Part shown: positions 7,544 through 16,689 of the stretch, one piece after another
Position numbering within the stretch: the first letter of the stretch is position 1
Layout of the letters: each line of letters begins with the position of its first letter
DNA from: Armatimonadota bacterium
GTDB taxonomy: Bacteria; Armatimonadota; Fimbriimonadia; Fimbriimonadales; Fimbriimonadaceae
Direction: 5' to 3'
DNA: 64,000 bases
Assembly: GCA_016223145.1 (NCBI GenBank)
Contig: JACRPN010000010.1
Span: 19,196-83,195 of the forward strand
Notes under the pieces: generated by a model
What the model was told of the DNA's origin: nothing
The model's input: only the letters and a program-made list of their open reading frames with translations
The model's database searches: none
Position numbers and translations under genes: made by a program

Positions 7544-8993
7544 CCGCCCGCGCCGTCATCGCGTCCTCGCTCTGCACGGCCCTCAACACGATCGGGTGCT
7601 CGTAGGTTCTCTCGTCGCCCATCACGCCCACGCTCCGCACGTCGAGGAGCGCCGCATAGGACTGCCAAATCCCTTTGTGAAGCCCGCGCTCGCGGAGCAC
7701 CGACCGAAAGATCCAGTCGGCCTCCTGGACGATCCTCACGCGTTCCGGGGTGACCTCTCCCAGAATGCGCACGCCGAGGCCCGGGCCGGGGAACGGCTCG
7801 CGATCCACCATCTCCTCTGGCAGGCCGAGCGCCCGGCCGACCGCGCGGACCTCATCCTTGAAGAGCCACCTCAGCGGTTCGATCAGCTTGAGGCGCATCC
7901 AGACAGGCAAACCGCCCACGTTGTGGTGGGTCTTGATTTTGGCGGCGGTCGGCGATCCGCTCTCGATGACGTCCGGATAGAGCGTGCCCTGGGCCAGGAA
8001 GTCGCAGCCCTTGAGCTCGTTCGCGTGGTCCTCGAACACCCGGACGAACTGCTCGCCGATGGTCTTGCGCTTGGCCTCGGGGTCGGTAATGCCGCTGAGC
8101 GCGCCGAAGAACCGGTCCTTTTCGTCGAACGCTTTGAGGTTCGGATGGAAGTGGTTGGTAAACGCTTCGACCACCTGGGCCGCCTCGTTCTTGCGGAGAA
8201 GGCCGTGGTCCACGAACACGCAGACCGCGCGATCGCCGATGGCTTTGGTCAGGAGCGCTGCCATGACCGAGCTGTCCACACCGCCGCTAACGGCGCATAG
8301 GACCTTGCCGTCGTTCCCCACCTCGGCGCGAATCTTCTCAACCTCTTCCTCGATGAAGTTGGCGCTGGTCCAGTCGCCTCTCAAACCGGCCCTATCGAAA
8401 AGGAACCCGCGCAGAATGGCCATTCCGCTGGGCGTGTGGCTGACTTCGGGGTGGAACTGAACGCCGAAAATGCGCTCGTCGGGGTTCTCGAAAGAGGCCA
8501 CGGGACAGGTCGAGGTGCTGGCGGTCACGGTAAAGCCGGGAGGAGGCGCCATGACTTGGTCGCCATGGCTCATCCAGACGCTATGGGTGGTGCGGGCGGT
8601 GCTCAGGTTGTCAGGTGTTGGTCTGTCAAGGGTGCCGGCCAGGGAGTTGGGATCCAGCACCGTGATCTCTCGGCTCCCGTACTCGCGCTCGCTGGCCTTC
8701 TCGACCTTGCCGCCGAGGTTCTTGGCGATGAGCTGCTGGCCGTAGCAGATGCCGAGCACAGGCTGCCCCGGCTTGAGGTGGCTGAAATCGAAATCGGGTG
8801 CTCCCTCACCGAGGACCGACATCGGCCCGCCCGAGAGGATGATGGCGTCGGCGCTCCGGACGGTGGCGGCATCCACCTTGGTCCAGGGCACCATCTCACT
8901 GTAGATATTGAGTTCGCGCACGCGGCGAACGATCAGTTGGGTGTATTGGCCGCCAAAGTCGATAACGATGACACGCTGGTGCCGCTGGGTCAT
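7422..8993 (-). CDS. guaA: GMP synthase (glutamine-hydrolysing)
   Basis: GuaA converts XMP to GMP using ATP and glutamine ammonia in the cytosol. The 523-residue product is full length. The class I amidotransferase domain (about 1-200) has the nucleophile C83 in GICYGQQLI and FHPEVSHT for the His/Glu dyad. The ATP-pyrophosphatase domain has the P-loop SGGVDSSV near 225-232. The dimerisation domain ends [13 protein letters not shown], the normal C-terminus. It converges with and overlaps the read-through tail of the broken vapC. Confidence 0.98.
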   Translation of the reverse strand: MTQRHQRVIVIDFGGQYTQLIVRRVRELNIYSEMVPWTKVDAATVRSADAIILSGGPMSVLGEGAPDFDFSHLKPGQPVLGICYGQQLIAKNLGGKVEKASEREYGSREITVLDPNSLAGTLDRPTPDNLSTARTTHSVWMSHGDQVMAPPPGFTVTASTSTCPVASFENPDERIFGVQFHPEVSHTPSGMAILRGFLFDRAGLRGDWTSANFIEEEVEKIRAEVGNDGKVLCAVSGGVDSSVMAALLTKAIGDRAVCVFVDHGLLRKNEAAQVVEAFTNHFHPNLKAFDEKDRFFGALSGITDPEAKRKTIGEQFVRVFEDHANELKGCDFLAQGTLYPDVIESGSPTAAKIKTHHNVGGLPVWMRLKLIEPLRWLFKDEVRAVGRALGLPEEMVDREPFPGPGLGVRILGEVTPERVRIVQEADWIFRSVLRERGLHKGIWQSYAALLDVRSVGVMGDERTYEHPIVLRAVQSEDAMTARAVNIPFDALEHIATRIVNEVKGVNRVLYDLTSKPPATIEWE

Positions 8994-9141
8994 GCTCCAG
9001 TTTGGATGAAAGGGCGGTCCGTTTGCAGAGGGGAGGCTAGCTTCTCCCCCTCCCTTGTCGCGAAGCGATAGGGGGGCTTCCGAGTCCCGACGTGTCGGGA
9101 GGGTCAGGGGTGGAGGTTCCGGACGGTGCCGTTGGAGCTTG

Positions 9142-9189
9142 CCCCCTCACCCAATTCGCTTTCGCTCACCGATCTCTCCCCCTGGGGCG
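9142..9189. repeat. CCCCTCACCC...CTCTCCCC intergenic element, copy 1
   Basis: The stretch CCCCCTCACCCAATTCGC...CACCGATCTCTCCCC matches two other intergenic copies in this window (27223-27280 and 29875-29913): same order of a CCCCTCACCC head, a short GC palindrome with CACCG, and a CTCTCCCC tail. Similar strings are common between genes in several high-GC phyla (general knowledge). It lies between guaA and the secreted-protein gene. The rest of the 215-nt gap is low-complexity. Confidence 0.7.
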
Positions 9190-9208
9190 ATGTGTCTCTC
9201 CGATGGGA

Positions 9209-10042
9209 CTATCCCTTCAAGACCACACGGTGCTTGGTCGCCAGCTTCCGATCCTTTTTTGCGCCGGTTTTCAAGTCCGTCACTTCATCGGCCGCCTTGA
9301 GGTCCATTTCGATCTTTGTAGCGATCCCACGGTTGATATCGAAGAACACTGTTCCCTTGCCCGTTAGGCGGGTGCTGACGGAGGACGCAGCGCCTTCTTT
9401 GGAGGATGCGGCCTGCTTCGATGCGGTCTCAAACCAGGTCGCGGTCTGATCGACCGTCACCGCCACTTCGGCCACACCCTCTTTCATCCCGCTGACCTGC
9501 GCATGATAAGCCATCGGCACACCGTTGTAGGTTCGTGCGAAGGTCCAGGACTTGCCCTCGGCCAGCCCGGCTTCAGGCAGCTCCAACGGTAGAAAGCTAA
9601 TCTCGGGGAAGCGCTTGATGTCGAGTCCGGGGAGGCGCACCGGAAGCGAACCGGTCGGGGCGTCGGTCTTGAGTACCTTTCCCAGCGGGCTCAGGCTGAC
9701 GGTGGTTTTGGGAAAATAGGTCTGCACGTTCGCCACGCCAAACGGCATCTCGGCGCCGTTGAAGGTCACCTTGACCGCCGTCAGCTCGCTGGATGCCCGG
9801 GCGTTGCCGTCAGCGTCTGGCGTGAGGCCTGAGACCTTGACCCCCAGCGCAAGCTCGGCTTTGGCCTCTTGGCCCCCAAAGATCGGCAGGTAGCCGTCGA
9901 GCGAGACCGCCATGTCGTACTGCAGGACGCGGCCCTCGGGGAGCGAGTAGGTCCCGGAGGTGAGAACGAGGGAGGCAAAGAGTAGCGCAATCACGTGTAT
10001 TCTTTTGACGCCCCAGTTTGGGAAATCGTCGTCTGACAACAA
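9209..10042 (-). CDS. Secreted hypothetical protein
   Basis: The 277-residue protein of unknown function has an N-terminal export signal (VKRIHVIALLFASLVLTSGTYS). The rest is a soluble beta-rich domain ending in a Lys-rich tail. Its layout (early VKVSGLTPDADGNARASSELTAVKV, late TGKGTVFFDINRGIATKIEMDLKAADEV) loosely parallels the two coupled proteins at 59203-60572: conversion of an amount by a context factor, then comparison, in a DUF-like export domain. The start is TTG 10042, and a GTG at 9994 inside the signal is an alternative. It is divergent from the pseudokinase gene, with about 40 bp between the starts. Confidence 0.75.
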   Translation of the reverse strand: MLSDDDFPNWGVKRIHVIALLFASLVLTSGTYSLPEGRVLQYDMAVSLDGYLPIFGGQEAKAELALGVKVSGLTPDADGNARASSELTAVKVTFNGAEMPFGVANVQTYFPKTTVSLSPLGKVLKTDAPTGSLPVRLPGLDIKRFPEISFLPLELPEAGLAEGKSWTFARTYNGVPMAYHAQVSGMKEGVAEVAVTVDQTATWFETASKQAASSKEGAASSVSTRLTGKGTVFFDINRGIATKIEMDLKAADEVTDLKTGAKKDRKLATKHRVVLKG

Positions 10043-10082
10043 CCGATCCTGTCATCCTAGTCCCACCGGTCTTTCGAGCACC

Positions 10083-12344
10083 ATGCCAACCATCGAGACC
10101 CAAAGCAAGAGGAGCACCGTGCCGGAACCCCTCGCCGAGGGCGCGGTGCTGCAAGGCCGGTTCACGATAGCCTCGGTCCTTGGGCAAGGGGCCTTCACCA
10201 CGGCGTACCTGGCGAACGATCAGAGACGCAAGGACCTCTGCGTCGTTTTGGAGCTTGCGCCGATGGGCAGCCGCCGCACGCAGGGCCGACATCTCAGCCT
10301 CGAAGTATTCGGTGCCGGCCACGCCATGCGCCTCAGGCAGCTCTATCAGGACGAGCACCGGGCGGTCAGCACCCTTAACGCCCGTGCACTCAGGGGCGGG
10401 AGGAACCAGTTTTGCGAGAATGGCACCGCCTACGCGGTGGTCGAGCATGTCGCTGGGGCGAAGCCGCTGTCCGAGCGGATGGCGAGCCAAGTCAAGCTGG
10501 ACTTTCGCGCCGTCTCCGAGATGCTGCTGGAACTTGCCACGGCGCTGCGCATGGCGCACTTGAAGGGGCTCCTCCACCTGGACATTCGCCCTGAAAACGT
10601 CTTGGTGACCGATGCGGGGCGCCACTACCTGATCGGGTTTGGGGCGGCCCGGGCCTGGCACGAGGAAGCCACCGGTTGCCCAATTGGCACGTCACGCGAG
10701 GGGTTTCGGGCTGCCGAGATGGCAGAGAGCCGATTGCGGCGTGGCCCCGCCACCGACCTCTATGCGCTCTGCGCAACGGCCTATGCGGCGCTCGCGGGGG
10801 GCCCTCCGCTCGATCCCGTTTCCAGGCAGAAAGGAGGGACGCTCGTCCCGCTTCGAGCGATCCGTCCCGATCTGCCGTTGCCCCTCAGCAAGGCCATCGA
10901 GGCAGGCTTGGCGCTGGATTACGCGGGCAGGCCACGGTCGGCGGACGACCTGCTTGAACTGCTTCATTCGGAGGCGATCGCCGAGGACGCGGACGAGGCG
11001 CTCGACAGCTTCGACGAGAAGGCCGTCAGGCTGATGAGCTTTCGTTACCAGCGTCGGGAGTGCATGAGTTGCGGCGGCATCCTGGAGAGCGTCCGGCCCC
11101 TGCGGCGGCTCGTCTGCCCGGTGTGCCACGAGGGTACGGTTCGCCAGCGCTCGGTTCTTGCGGGCCTCTGCCCGATCTGTCGCGCCGCCCCACTCAAGAA
11201 GCGGCCCAACCAAAGCCCGATCTCCATCTGTCCCGTCTGCAAGACCGGACTGCTCTCAAAGCACCGTCATGGGCTCCTTTCCAAGGTCTTCGACTACCGC
11301 TGCATGGAATGTGAGGCGGTGTTTGCCCCTCGCGGGGATCTGCTGGCTCGAGTGGTCCCTGACGAAGAGATGGACGGGGGTTGGCGAGAGGTCGAATATA
11401 GGACCGAACAGGAGTGGCTCGCCGATTCCGGGCGCAGTTCCGAGGTCCAGCTTTGCGACGGGTGCGGCGCTCAGTTCGACGTGAATGCGGACGGGCGCTG
11501 GAGCCTACGGCTCCCCGAAAGGGCCAGCCGCTACGCTGAACTCTATCCCCAGGAGTGGTGCCGAGTGGCAAACGGCCTGCCCCCGTTCGCCGGCAATGCC
11601 GAATGCGATTCGTGCGGGGCGGATTTTGAGCTGGACGCGCTCCGGATGACCTTGCTTGCCGCGTCCCAGGACCCCTATGGCTACTCCGAACGGTTCTCTG
11701 GGCGGCCCGTGCTCATCGAGGACGTCCGGTTCCTGGGAGTCGGGAAGCACACGCAAAACCCGGGCTGCGTGTGTCTGGACTGCGGTACCGAGTTCGACGA
11801 GGAGTCCGGACATCTGCGTCTGATCCAATCGAGTTTCGCGCCCTTGGTCCCCGAGATCGGCAGGCTGCACTCACTGGAAGACTGGAACCGCATTGCGAGG
11901 AGAATCCCGCTGAAGGGTGAGGAAGGCGCCTTCGAGGCCGACTTTGACAAGGCGCTCGTCAAGGCCTATCGGACCGGAGGAGTGGTGGCCAAGCGCAAGG
12001 GCGAGCGAGAGCTGATCTGGCGTAGCCCGGCCCAGGTGTTCGAAGTTGCGGATACCGAATGGAAGCCGCTCTTCAGGGCCAAACTGGAAGTTTATTCGAG
12101 CGAAATGACTTACGGTGGGCTTCTTCGGCGCAAGAGGTTTCCGCTGGAGGCCATCCAGTCCGTCGAGTGCCGTGAAAGCCGTCTTCGGCTCACCGTGTAT
12201 GGGGAGGCCAACCCCATGGGTATAGAGGTCTCGCCAATGCGATTTGAGAGCAAGCTTCAGTCGGGAAAGCGGTCGGTGGAGCTATCCGCAGGCGACCTTG
12301 CGGCACGATTGCGGTGGCAGTTAGGGTTGGGCGAAGCCGGTTAG
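10083..12344 (+). CDS. Predicted pseudokinase fused to multiple zinc ribbons and a PH-like domain
   Basis: This 753-residue protein has an N-terminal Ser/Thr-kinase fold (about 23-300) with glycine loop G34-Q-G-A-F-T. The VAIK lysine region reads VVLELAP (54-60) without Lys. The catalytic loop is H165-L-D-I-R-P-E-N172, and DFG is replaced by G185-F-G. Loss of the ATP-binding Lys and the DFG Asp predicts a pseudokinase. A cysteine-rich part (about 330-560) with at least seven CxxC knuckles (CMSC, CPVC, CPIC, CPVC, CMEC, CDGC, CDSC, CLDC) suggests tandem zinc ribbons. The tail (about 660-745) looks like a PH-type beta domain. ATG 10083 was chosen over upstream in-frame codons because the conserved domain follows closely. 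Function unknown; possibly a signalling scaffold. Confidence 0.82.
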   Translation: MPTIETQSKRSTVPEPLAEGAVLQGRFTIASVLGQGAFTTAYLANDQRRKDLCVVLELAPMGSRRTQGRHLSLEVFGAGHAMRLRQLYQDEHRAVSTLNARALRGGRNQFCENGTAYAVVEHVAGAKPLSERMASQVKLDFRAVSEMLLELATALRMAHLKGLLHLDIRPENVLVTDAGRHYLIGFGAARAWHEEATGCPIGTSREGFRAAEMAESRLRRGPATDLYALCATAYAALAGGPPLDPVSRQKGGTLVPLRAIRPDLPLPLSKAIEAGLALDYAGRPRSADDLLELLHSEAIAEDADEALDSFDEKAVRLMSFRYQRRECMSCGGILESVRPLRRLVCPVCHEGTVRQRSVLAGLCPICRAAPLKKRPNQSPISICPVCKTGLLSKHRHGLLSKVFDYRCMECEAVFAPRGDLLARVVPDEEMDGGWREVEYRTEQEWLADSGRSSEVQLCDGCGAQFDVNADGRWSLRLPERASRYAELYPQEWCRVANGLPPFAGNAECDSCGADFELDALRMTLLAASQDPYGYSERFSGRPVLIEDVRFLGVGKHTQNPGCVCLDCGTEFDEESGHLRLIQSSFAPLVPEIGRLHSLEDWNRIARRIPLKGEEGAFEADFDKALVKAYRTGGVVAKRKGERELIWRSPAQVFEVADTEWKPLFRAKLEVYSSEMTYGGLLRRKRFPLEAIQSVECRESRLRLTVYGEANPMGIEVSPMRFESKLQSGKRSVELSAGDLAARLRWQLGLGEAG

Positions 12345-12514
12345 TGGCCATAAAACGCCCTTACTAGGGCTTGGGTCCACCTGGCGCCAAATCCCAGGGC
12401 TTCACCCGTCGCTTGGTGAGGTGGGCCGACCTGCCCGGGGGCGCGTTACCGCACGTCACCAGGCACCGGGTACGGCGAGGGGCTTTTGCCGATCTGAGGC
12501 CAGTTGCAGGCGGG

Positions 12515-13756
12515 TTATGTGCCGATCCGGTGCCTTAGGGGCACCGTCGGCAACGCGACCACCTCCGAGGTGTACGAGGTCACCCGAATCAGCCGGTCGA
12601 GCACGACCTTCACCGCGCCCGCCAACGGGAACGCCAGAAGCATCCCCACGAGCCCGAAAAGTGCACCACCGCTGAAGACCACGAAGAAGCTGACGATTGG
12701 GTTCAGGCCGACCGCTTTCCCGACGATCTTCGGGTAGACCGCCATGTCGAAGATGCGGTCCATCAAGACGAATACGGCGGTGATCACGGCTGCGGCCGTC
12801 CAAGGCGAGCTGAAAGCGAGCCCCAAAACCGCCACCTTTCCAGATAGCCCGGTGACGACGAAAAGGGTCGTCCAAGAGATGAGGGGCCCGATGTACGGGA
12901 TGAGGTAGAGCGCGCCAAACAGGATGCCGATGAGCACGGCATAGGGCGCTCCCAGGATCGTGAGCAGGAGAGCCGCGATACCCATATAGAGCAAGATCGC
13001 TGTGGTGACTCCACGCAAGTAATTCTCAAAAACCTGTCCGATGTCACGCAACATCTCAAGCGTCTCCGCACGAATGGAGGGCGGTATCCAAGTGGCGCCG
13101 CGACGCTTGAGACGGTCCATGTCCACCAGCATGTAAACCACCAGCAGCGGCGTAATGAACGTGAAGATCGCGAGCATGCCGATGGCCGGAAAAAGCCCAA
13201 ACGCGCCTTTGAAGAAGCTCTCGACGTACCCCGCGATCTCAGATTTGTGGGGCGAGACGTACTGATCGACGAATTCCCGCTTGGTGGAGGGCACGCCGAG
13301 GTAGTCGAAGGTTGGCCCCAAAGCCTTGAAGACCTGGTCCACCGCCGTGCCCTCTTTGGGCTTTTGCATCTGAACGGCCGGGTTCCAGCGCAGGAAGTAG
13401 TTCTGATTGGGATCGGCGCCCCCCATCTGGTTGGTCAACGTGTCAATGGAGGTTCGGAATTGTGATAGCTGCCCTCCGATGACCGGCGTCAGCCAAAGGC
13501 CAAGCCCAATCAAGACCCCAAGGAACACCGCGAACACCATGCCGATGGCCAGCCACCTCGGGTAGCCCCGCATGCGCAGCTTCTTGACCGTAGGGTCAAG
13601 AAGGACGCTGATGATCATGGCAGCCACGAACGGCAGCAGGATGCTGCGCACAAGGTAGAGGAAGACCAGAGAGAAGAGGACCAGCAGCACCCAGAGCCAG
13701 ACGCGCCAATGCCCGGTGGCATCCTTGGACACGCTCGCAGCGGGAGCTTGGCTCAT
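12515..13756 (-). CDS. AI-2E family transporter (DUF20 permease)
   Basis: The 413-residue membrane protein has about eight predicted helices. The family pattern includes LVRSILLPFVAAMIISVLLDPTVKKLRMRGYPRWLAIG near the N-terminus. Toward the C-terminus, LIPYIGPLISW and FVLMDRIFDMAVYPKIVGKAVGLNPIVSFFVVFSGGALFGLVGMLLAFPLAGAVKV complete it. Members export AI-2 or act as Na+/H+ antiporters, so the substrate cannot be told from sequence. It is convergent with the pseudokinase gene. The 170-nt gap between them holds a small GCCCT/AGGGC hairpin at 12357-12370 and otherwise only GC-rich sequence. Confidence 0.92.
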   Translation of the reverse strand: MSQAPAASVSKDATGHWRVWLWVLLVLFSLVFLYLVRSILLPFVAAMIISVLLDPTVKKLRMRGYPRWLAIGMVFAVFLGVLIGLGLWLTPVIGGQLSQFRTSIDTLTNQMGGADPNQNYFLRWNPAVQMQKPKEGTAVDQVFKALGPTFDYLGVPSTKREFVDQYVSPHKSEIAGYVESFFKGAFGLFPAIGMLAIFTFITPLLVVYMLVDMDRLKRRGATWIPPSIRAETLEMLRDIGQVFENYLRGVTTAILLYMGIAALLLTILGAPYAVLIGILFGALYLIPYIGPLISWTTLFVVTGLSGKVAVLGLAFSSPWTAAAVITAVFVLMDRIFDMAVYPKIVGKAVGLNPIVSFFVVFSGGALFGLVGMLLAFPLAGAVKVVLDRLIRVTSYTSEVVALPTVPLRHRIGT

Positions 13757-13949
13757 GGGTACCAGTTTAGACGAACGGCAGGGCCGCGATGCACCGGTGT
13801 GGGTGATGCATCAGGCGCCTGGCTACATGGGGCGGACACGGAAAGGCCGCGGCGCCCGTGCGCCTAGGAGCGCGCGTGAAAAGACCCTAGTGCGACTCAG
13901 GCGGGATCGAGCCGAGGGGGCTGTGAATCAGCCAATCCAGGGAGCTTGC

Positions 13950-14180
13950 TTAGGCCCCGAGCTCTTCGACGACCGACTTGGTCGATCGCTTGGCCTTCTG
14001 TTCGGAGATCCACTCCTCGGTCTTGCCCTTCAGTTCTTTGAACTTGTTGGCGATATCCTCTCGCGTCTCGGTGCCCGCTTTTGGCGCGAACAGCATCCCC
14101 GCCGCCAGACCGATAATCGCACCGAGTCCAACGCCGGCCAGCAAGTAAAGCATCGCATTCTTTTCGTCGTGTTCGCTCAT
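13950..14180 (-). CDS. YtxH domain protein
   Basis: This is a 76-residue membrane-anchored protein: a short polar N-terminus, one helix (MLYLLAGVGLGAIIGLAAGMLFAP, about 10-33), then a charged helical tail (GTETREDIANKFKELKGKTEEWISEQKAKR). The LFAPKAG motif after the helix is the YtxH signature. Members are general-stress membrane proteins of unknown mechanism. The ribosome-binding site is GAGGATGA upstream of ATG 14180. It is followed by 193 nt without a gene before the AI-2E transporter start. Confidence 0.9.
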   Translation of the reverse strand: MSEHDEKNAMLYLLAGVGLGAIIGLAAGMLFAPKAGTETREDIANKFKELKGKTEEWISEQKAKRSTKSVVEELGA

Positions 14181-14191
14181 GATTCATCCTC

Positions 14192-14215
14192 AATAGGGTC
14201 GTGGCAGGCCCTATT
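14192..14215. other. 7-bp inverted repeat between mnmA and ytxH
   Basis: AATAGGG (14192-14198) and CCCTATT (14209-14215) form a perfect hairpin with a 10-nt loop in the 70-nt gap. It lies just upstream of the ytxH ribosome-binding site, so it may be a weak terminator of mnmA or a leader structure of ytxH. It has no U-tract. Confidence 0.45.
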
Positions 14216-14250
14216 CCTTCCTACGTCCTGCAACCTTCATATTACTTGGT

Positions 14251-15345
14251 CTACGGGACAATTGCCCCACCGCCGACCACGGTCTGGCCCTTATAGGCGA
14301 CGGCGAACTGGCCTGGAGTCACAGCGCGCACGGGCCGTTTGAAGACCAGGCGGCCGATGGCGCCGGGATAGAGAACCGCCGGCTGTGGGTCCATGTTATA
14401 GCGGATTTTGGCCAGGACCTCCACAGGTTCATCACCCGTGAGGACCCCGTGCCAGGTCGGGTTCTCGAAGCACACCTCGCGCCTGAGCAGGTCGCGGTCA
14501 TGCCCAACGACGACCCGGTTGTGGGCTGGATCAAGCTTGAGCACGTAGAGCGGCCTACCGTCGGGTGAGGGCATTCGCACCCCCCGGCGCTGGCCCACAG
14601 TGAAGTCGGCAACGCCGCCGTGCTTTCCCAGGACTTCGCCGCCGGTATCGACGATCTCACCTTCCTCGAAATCCTCCGGGCGCACGCGGCGCAGGAACTC
14701 GCGATAGCCCCCTGCTTCGCTGACGAAGCAGATCTCCTGGGAGTCGGGCTTATCGGCGAGGTGCAGGCCCAGCTCTTTCGCGAGGCCACGTGCGTGGGCC
14801 TTGCTGGGGACTTCACCCATCGGGAACAGGGTTGCGTTCAACTGATCTTGGCCAAGCATATAGAGAACGTAGCTTTGGTCCTTGTCTTTGGCCCTCGCTC
14901 TCATCAGCCGCACATGTCCGGTTTCGCGGTTCGTGCGGGTCCTCACATAGTGGCCGGTCACGAGCTTCCGGCACCCGAACTCGCGCATCTTGTCGAGCAG
15001 CACTTCAAACTTCACTTCCTTGTTGCATTGCACACACGGGTTCGGGGTTCGTCCGGCCAGGTATTCCGAGATGAAATTATCAATAACGGATGTGCGGAAG
15101 GCGTCTCGGAAGTTCAGCACGTAGTGGGCGATGCCCAGCTTTCGGGCTACTCGGCGTGCATCCTCAACGGCTCCGAGGGAGCAACATCCGGAGTGCCGCG
15201 GGTCGGTCTGGCTCTCCTGCCAAATCTGGAGGGTGACGCCAATGACCTCATAGCCGCGACCGACGAGGAGGGCTGCAGCGACGCTGCTGTCCACGCCGCC
15301 GGACATCGCGACCAAAACGGGGCCCTTGCTTCTACTTGGCGCCAT
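14251..15345 (-). CDS. mnmA: tRNA-specific 2-thiouridylase MnmA
   Basis: MnmA thiolates U34 in tRNAs for Lys, Glu and Gln. The PP-loop is [10 protein letters not shown] near residues 9-18 from this start. The two catalytic cysteines lie in NPCVQCNKEVKF and in SQEICFV, and the family motifs GHYVR and DKDQSYVL are present. The C-terminal beta-barrel ends ...PGQFAVAYKGQTVVGGGAIV. It is 364 residues from ATG 15345, which has AAGGG just upstream. ATG 15366 would add seven residues. Both starts overlap the 3' end of the VKOR-DsbA gene, indicating coupling. It is one of three tRNA anticodon-loop modification genes in this window, with miaB and tilS. Confidence 0.95.
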   Translation of the reverse strand: MAPSRSKGPVLVAMSGGVDSSVAAALLVGRGYEVIGVTLQIWQESQTDPRHSGCCSLGAVEDARRVARKLGIAHYVLNFRDAFRTSVIDNFISEYLAGRTPNPCVQCNKEVKFEVLLDKMREFGCRKLVTGHYVRTRTNRETGHVRLMRARAKDKDQSYVLYMLGQDQLNATLFPMGEVPSKAHARGLAKELGLHLADKPDSQEICFVSEAGGYREFLRRVRPEDFEEGEIVDTGGEVLGKHGGVADFTVGQRRGVRMPSPDGRPLYVLKLDPAHNRVVVGHDRDLLRREVCFENPTWHGVLTGDEPVEVLAKIRYNMDPQPAVLYPGAIGRLVFKRPVRAVTPGQFAVAYKGQTVVGGGAIVP

Positions 15346-16510
15346 TGCCCTTGAGGACCCTGCCATAGGGCTCGGCCTCCAGCTTGGTGAACAAGTCCTG
15401 GCCCGTCAGGACGGCCGGCGGCTGCCCCTCCATCATCACGATGAAACTGGGGGTCACGGTGAGACCCATTTGGTTGGCCGCCTTGAGGTCCTTGTACATG
15501 CGGTTCCAGGGCTCGCTCTCCTGGTTCTTGACGTCCAACATGGCGTCGTCCGTGTCCAGACCCAGGTTCTTCAAGACGTTCAAGTAAAAGTCAATGCTTT
15601 TGACCTCTTTCGGGGCCACTGAATAGACCTGGTCGATGTATTGCCAGAACTTGTTGTTCTTGCCGGCAAACTCGGCGAGGATCGCCGCCGTTGCCGCGTA
15701 AGGGTGACGTTCGTGAAGCGGAAAATGCCGGAAAACGTAGCGAATATTGGGCTTGTGCTTCTCGATGAACTGTTCAATGACCGGGTACATCTCTTGGCAC
15801 ATATCGCAGCAAAGATCGCCGAACTCGATAAGCGTGATCGGCGCCTCTTTCGGCCCGCTGATGTGGGCGTATTCGGGCACGAGGAATTTCACGGGGTCTT
15901 CGCCGAGCTTGGAAGGTTCGATGACGACCGTGTCGCCCTTGCCAAGGTTCGAGGCGCTGAACCATAGGGCGCCGACGAGAGCGATGCCAAGCGCTCCTAC
16001 GACCACGACGTCGGTCTTGGAGCGGGGCGCTGCGGCGGCCACAGGCTCTGAATCCGCCTCCGGCGCGCGCGCGCCCTTTCGCGCGGCGTTGGACCACTGC
16101 TGCCACTGAACCCCGTAGAGCAGGAAGATGACGGTGATCGTCACTGCGTGGGCGAAGCACCAGGGGCAGAATAGGTGGACCGAGGCCGTGTAGATCTGAA
16201 GCCCGATGCTCATCAAGGTGGCCAACGCAGAAAGCGCATAGCCGATCTTGAGCGAGGCTGCGGCTTGCTCCGGCTGCCGCCCGCGAAGGAAAGCCATGGC
16301 GCCGAGCACCAGGTAGAGGCCTACTCCCAAGAGGGCTATGGGGATGGGGCCGACTTGGGAAATGGGCAGTTGGGCGACCTGTTCGCAACCGCTCGAAACA
16401 CCGCACGGGAGCTTGATCTTGATGAGGTGCTCAAGGCTGAGCATGCCGGTGATGAACAATCCGGCAAAGCACAGGATGAGATTGATGCGATTGAGAAGGG
16501 CCTGCTTCAC
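15332..16510 (-). CDS. Fused vitamin K epoxide reductase (VKOR) and DsbA-like disulfide protein
   Basis: This protein couples disulfide formation in secreted proteins to quinones in one 392-residue chain. The membrane VKOR domain (about 1-140) has the loop cysteines C36 and C42 (LPCGVSSGCEQV) and the active-site C115-P-W-C118. After a linker and one more helix (about 167-185) comes a periplasmic thioredoxin-fold domain. It has C235-D-M-C238, a DsbA-like helix insert, and the cis-Pro segment TVTPSFIV. Bacterial VKOR homologs are often fused to or paired with Dsb partners. It is divergent from miaB across about 180 nt. Confidence 0.93.
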   Translation of the reverse strand: MKQALLNRINLILCFAGLFITGMLSLEHLIKIKLPCGVSSGCEQVAQLPISQVGPIPIALLGVGLYLVLGAMAFLRGRQPEQAAASLKIGYALSALATLMSIGLQIYTASVHLFCPWCFAHAVTITVIFLLYGVQWQQWSNAARKGARAPEADSEPVAAAAPRSKTDVVVVGALGIALVGALWFSASNLGKGDTVVIEPSKLGEDPVKFLVPEYAHISGPKEAPITLIEFGDLCCDMCQEMYPVIEQFIEKHKPNIRYVFRHFPLHERHPYAATAAILAEFAGKNNKFWQYIDQVYSVAPKEVKSIDFYLNVLKNLGLDTDDAMLDVKNQESEPWNRMYKDLKAANQMGLTVTPSFIVMMEGQPPAVLTGQDLFTKLEAEPYGRVLKGNGAK

Positions 16511-16689
16511 GGCGAATGATTATAGCTCCTGTAGGGTGTGGAGGCTGGTGAGCCACTCCCACCGAATAACCGGTGGCGCGCCGTACAGGTTCCCGTCGGG
16601 GCGCGGAAAGGTATCCTCTGTTGGCTCAAACGCGGTCCCAATTGAGGATGTCCACGCTGATCTCACCAGGTTCGATAGCGGCACGCGCC

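Noticed and set aside
9810..10661. 283-codon minus-strand frame overlapping the pseudokinase gene
   Set aside because: It is antisense to a clearly conserved kinase domain and has Arg/Gly/Pro-rich shadow composition.
12345..12514. Possible structured RNA (SRP or RNase P) between the pseudokinase and AI-2E genes
   Set aside because: No conserved SRP loop (GGUCAGG / GGAAGG) or other RNA signature was found on either strand; only GC-rich sequence with short inverted repeats.
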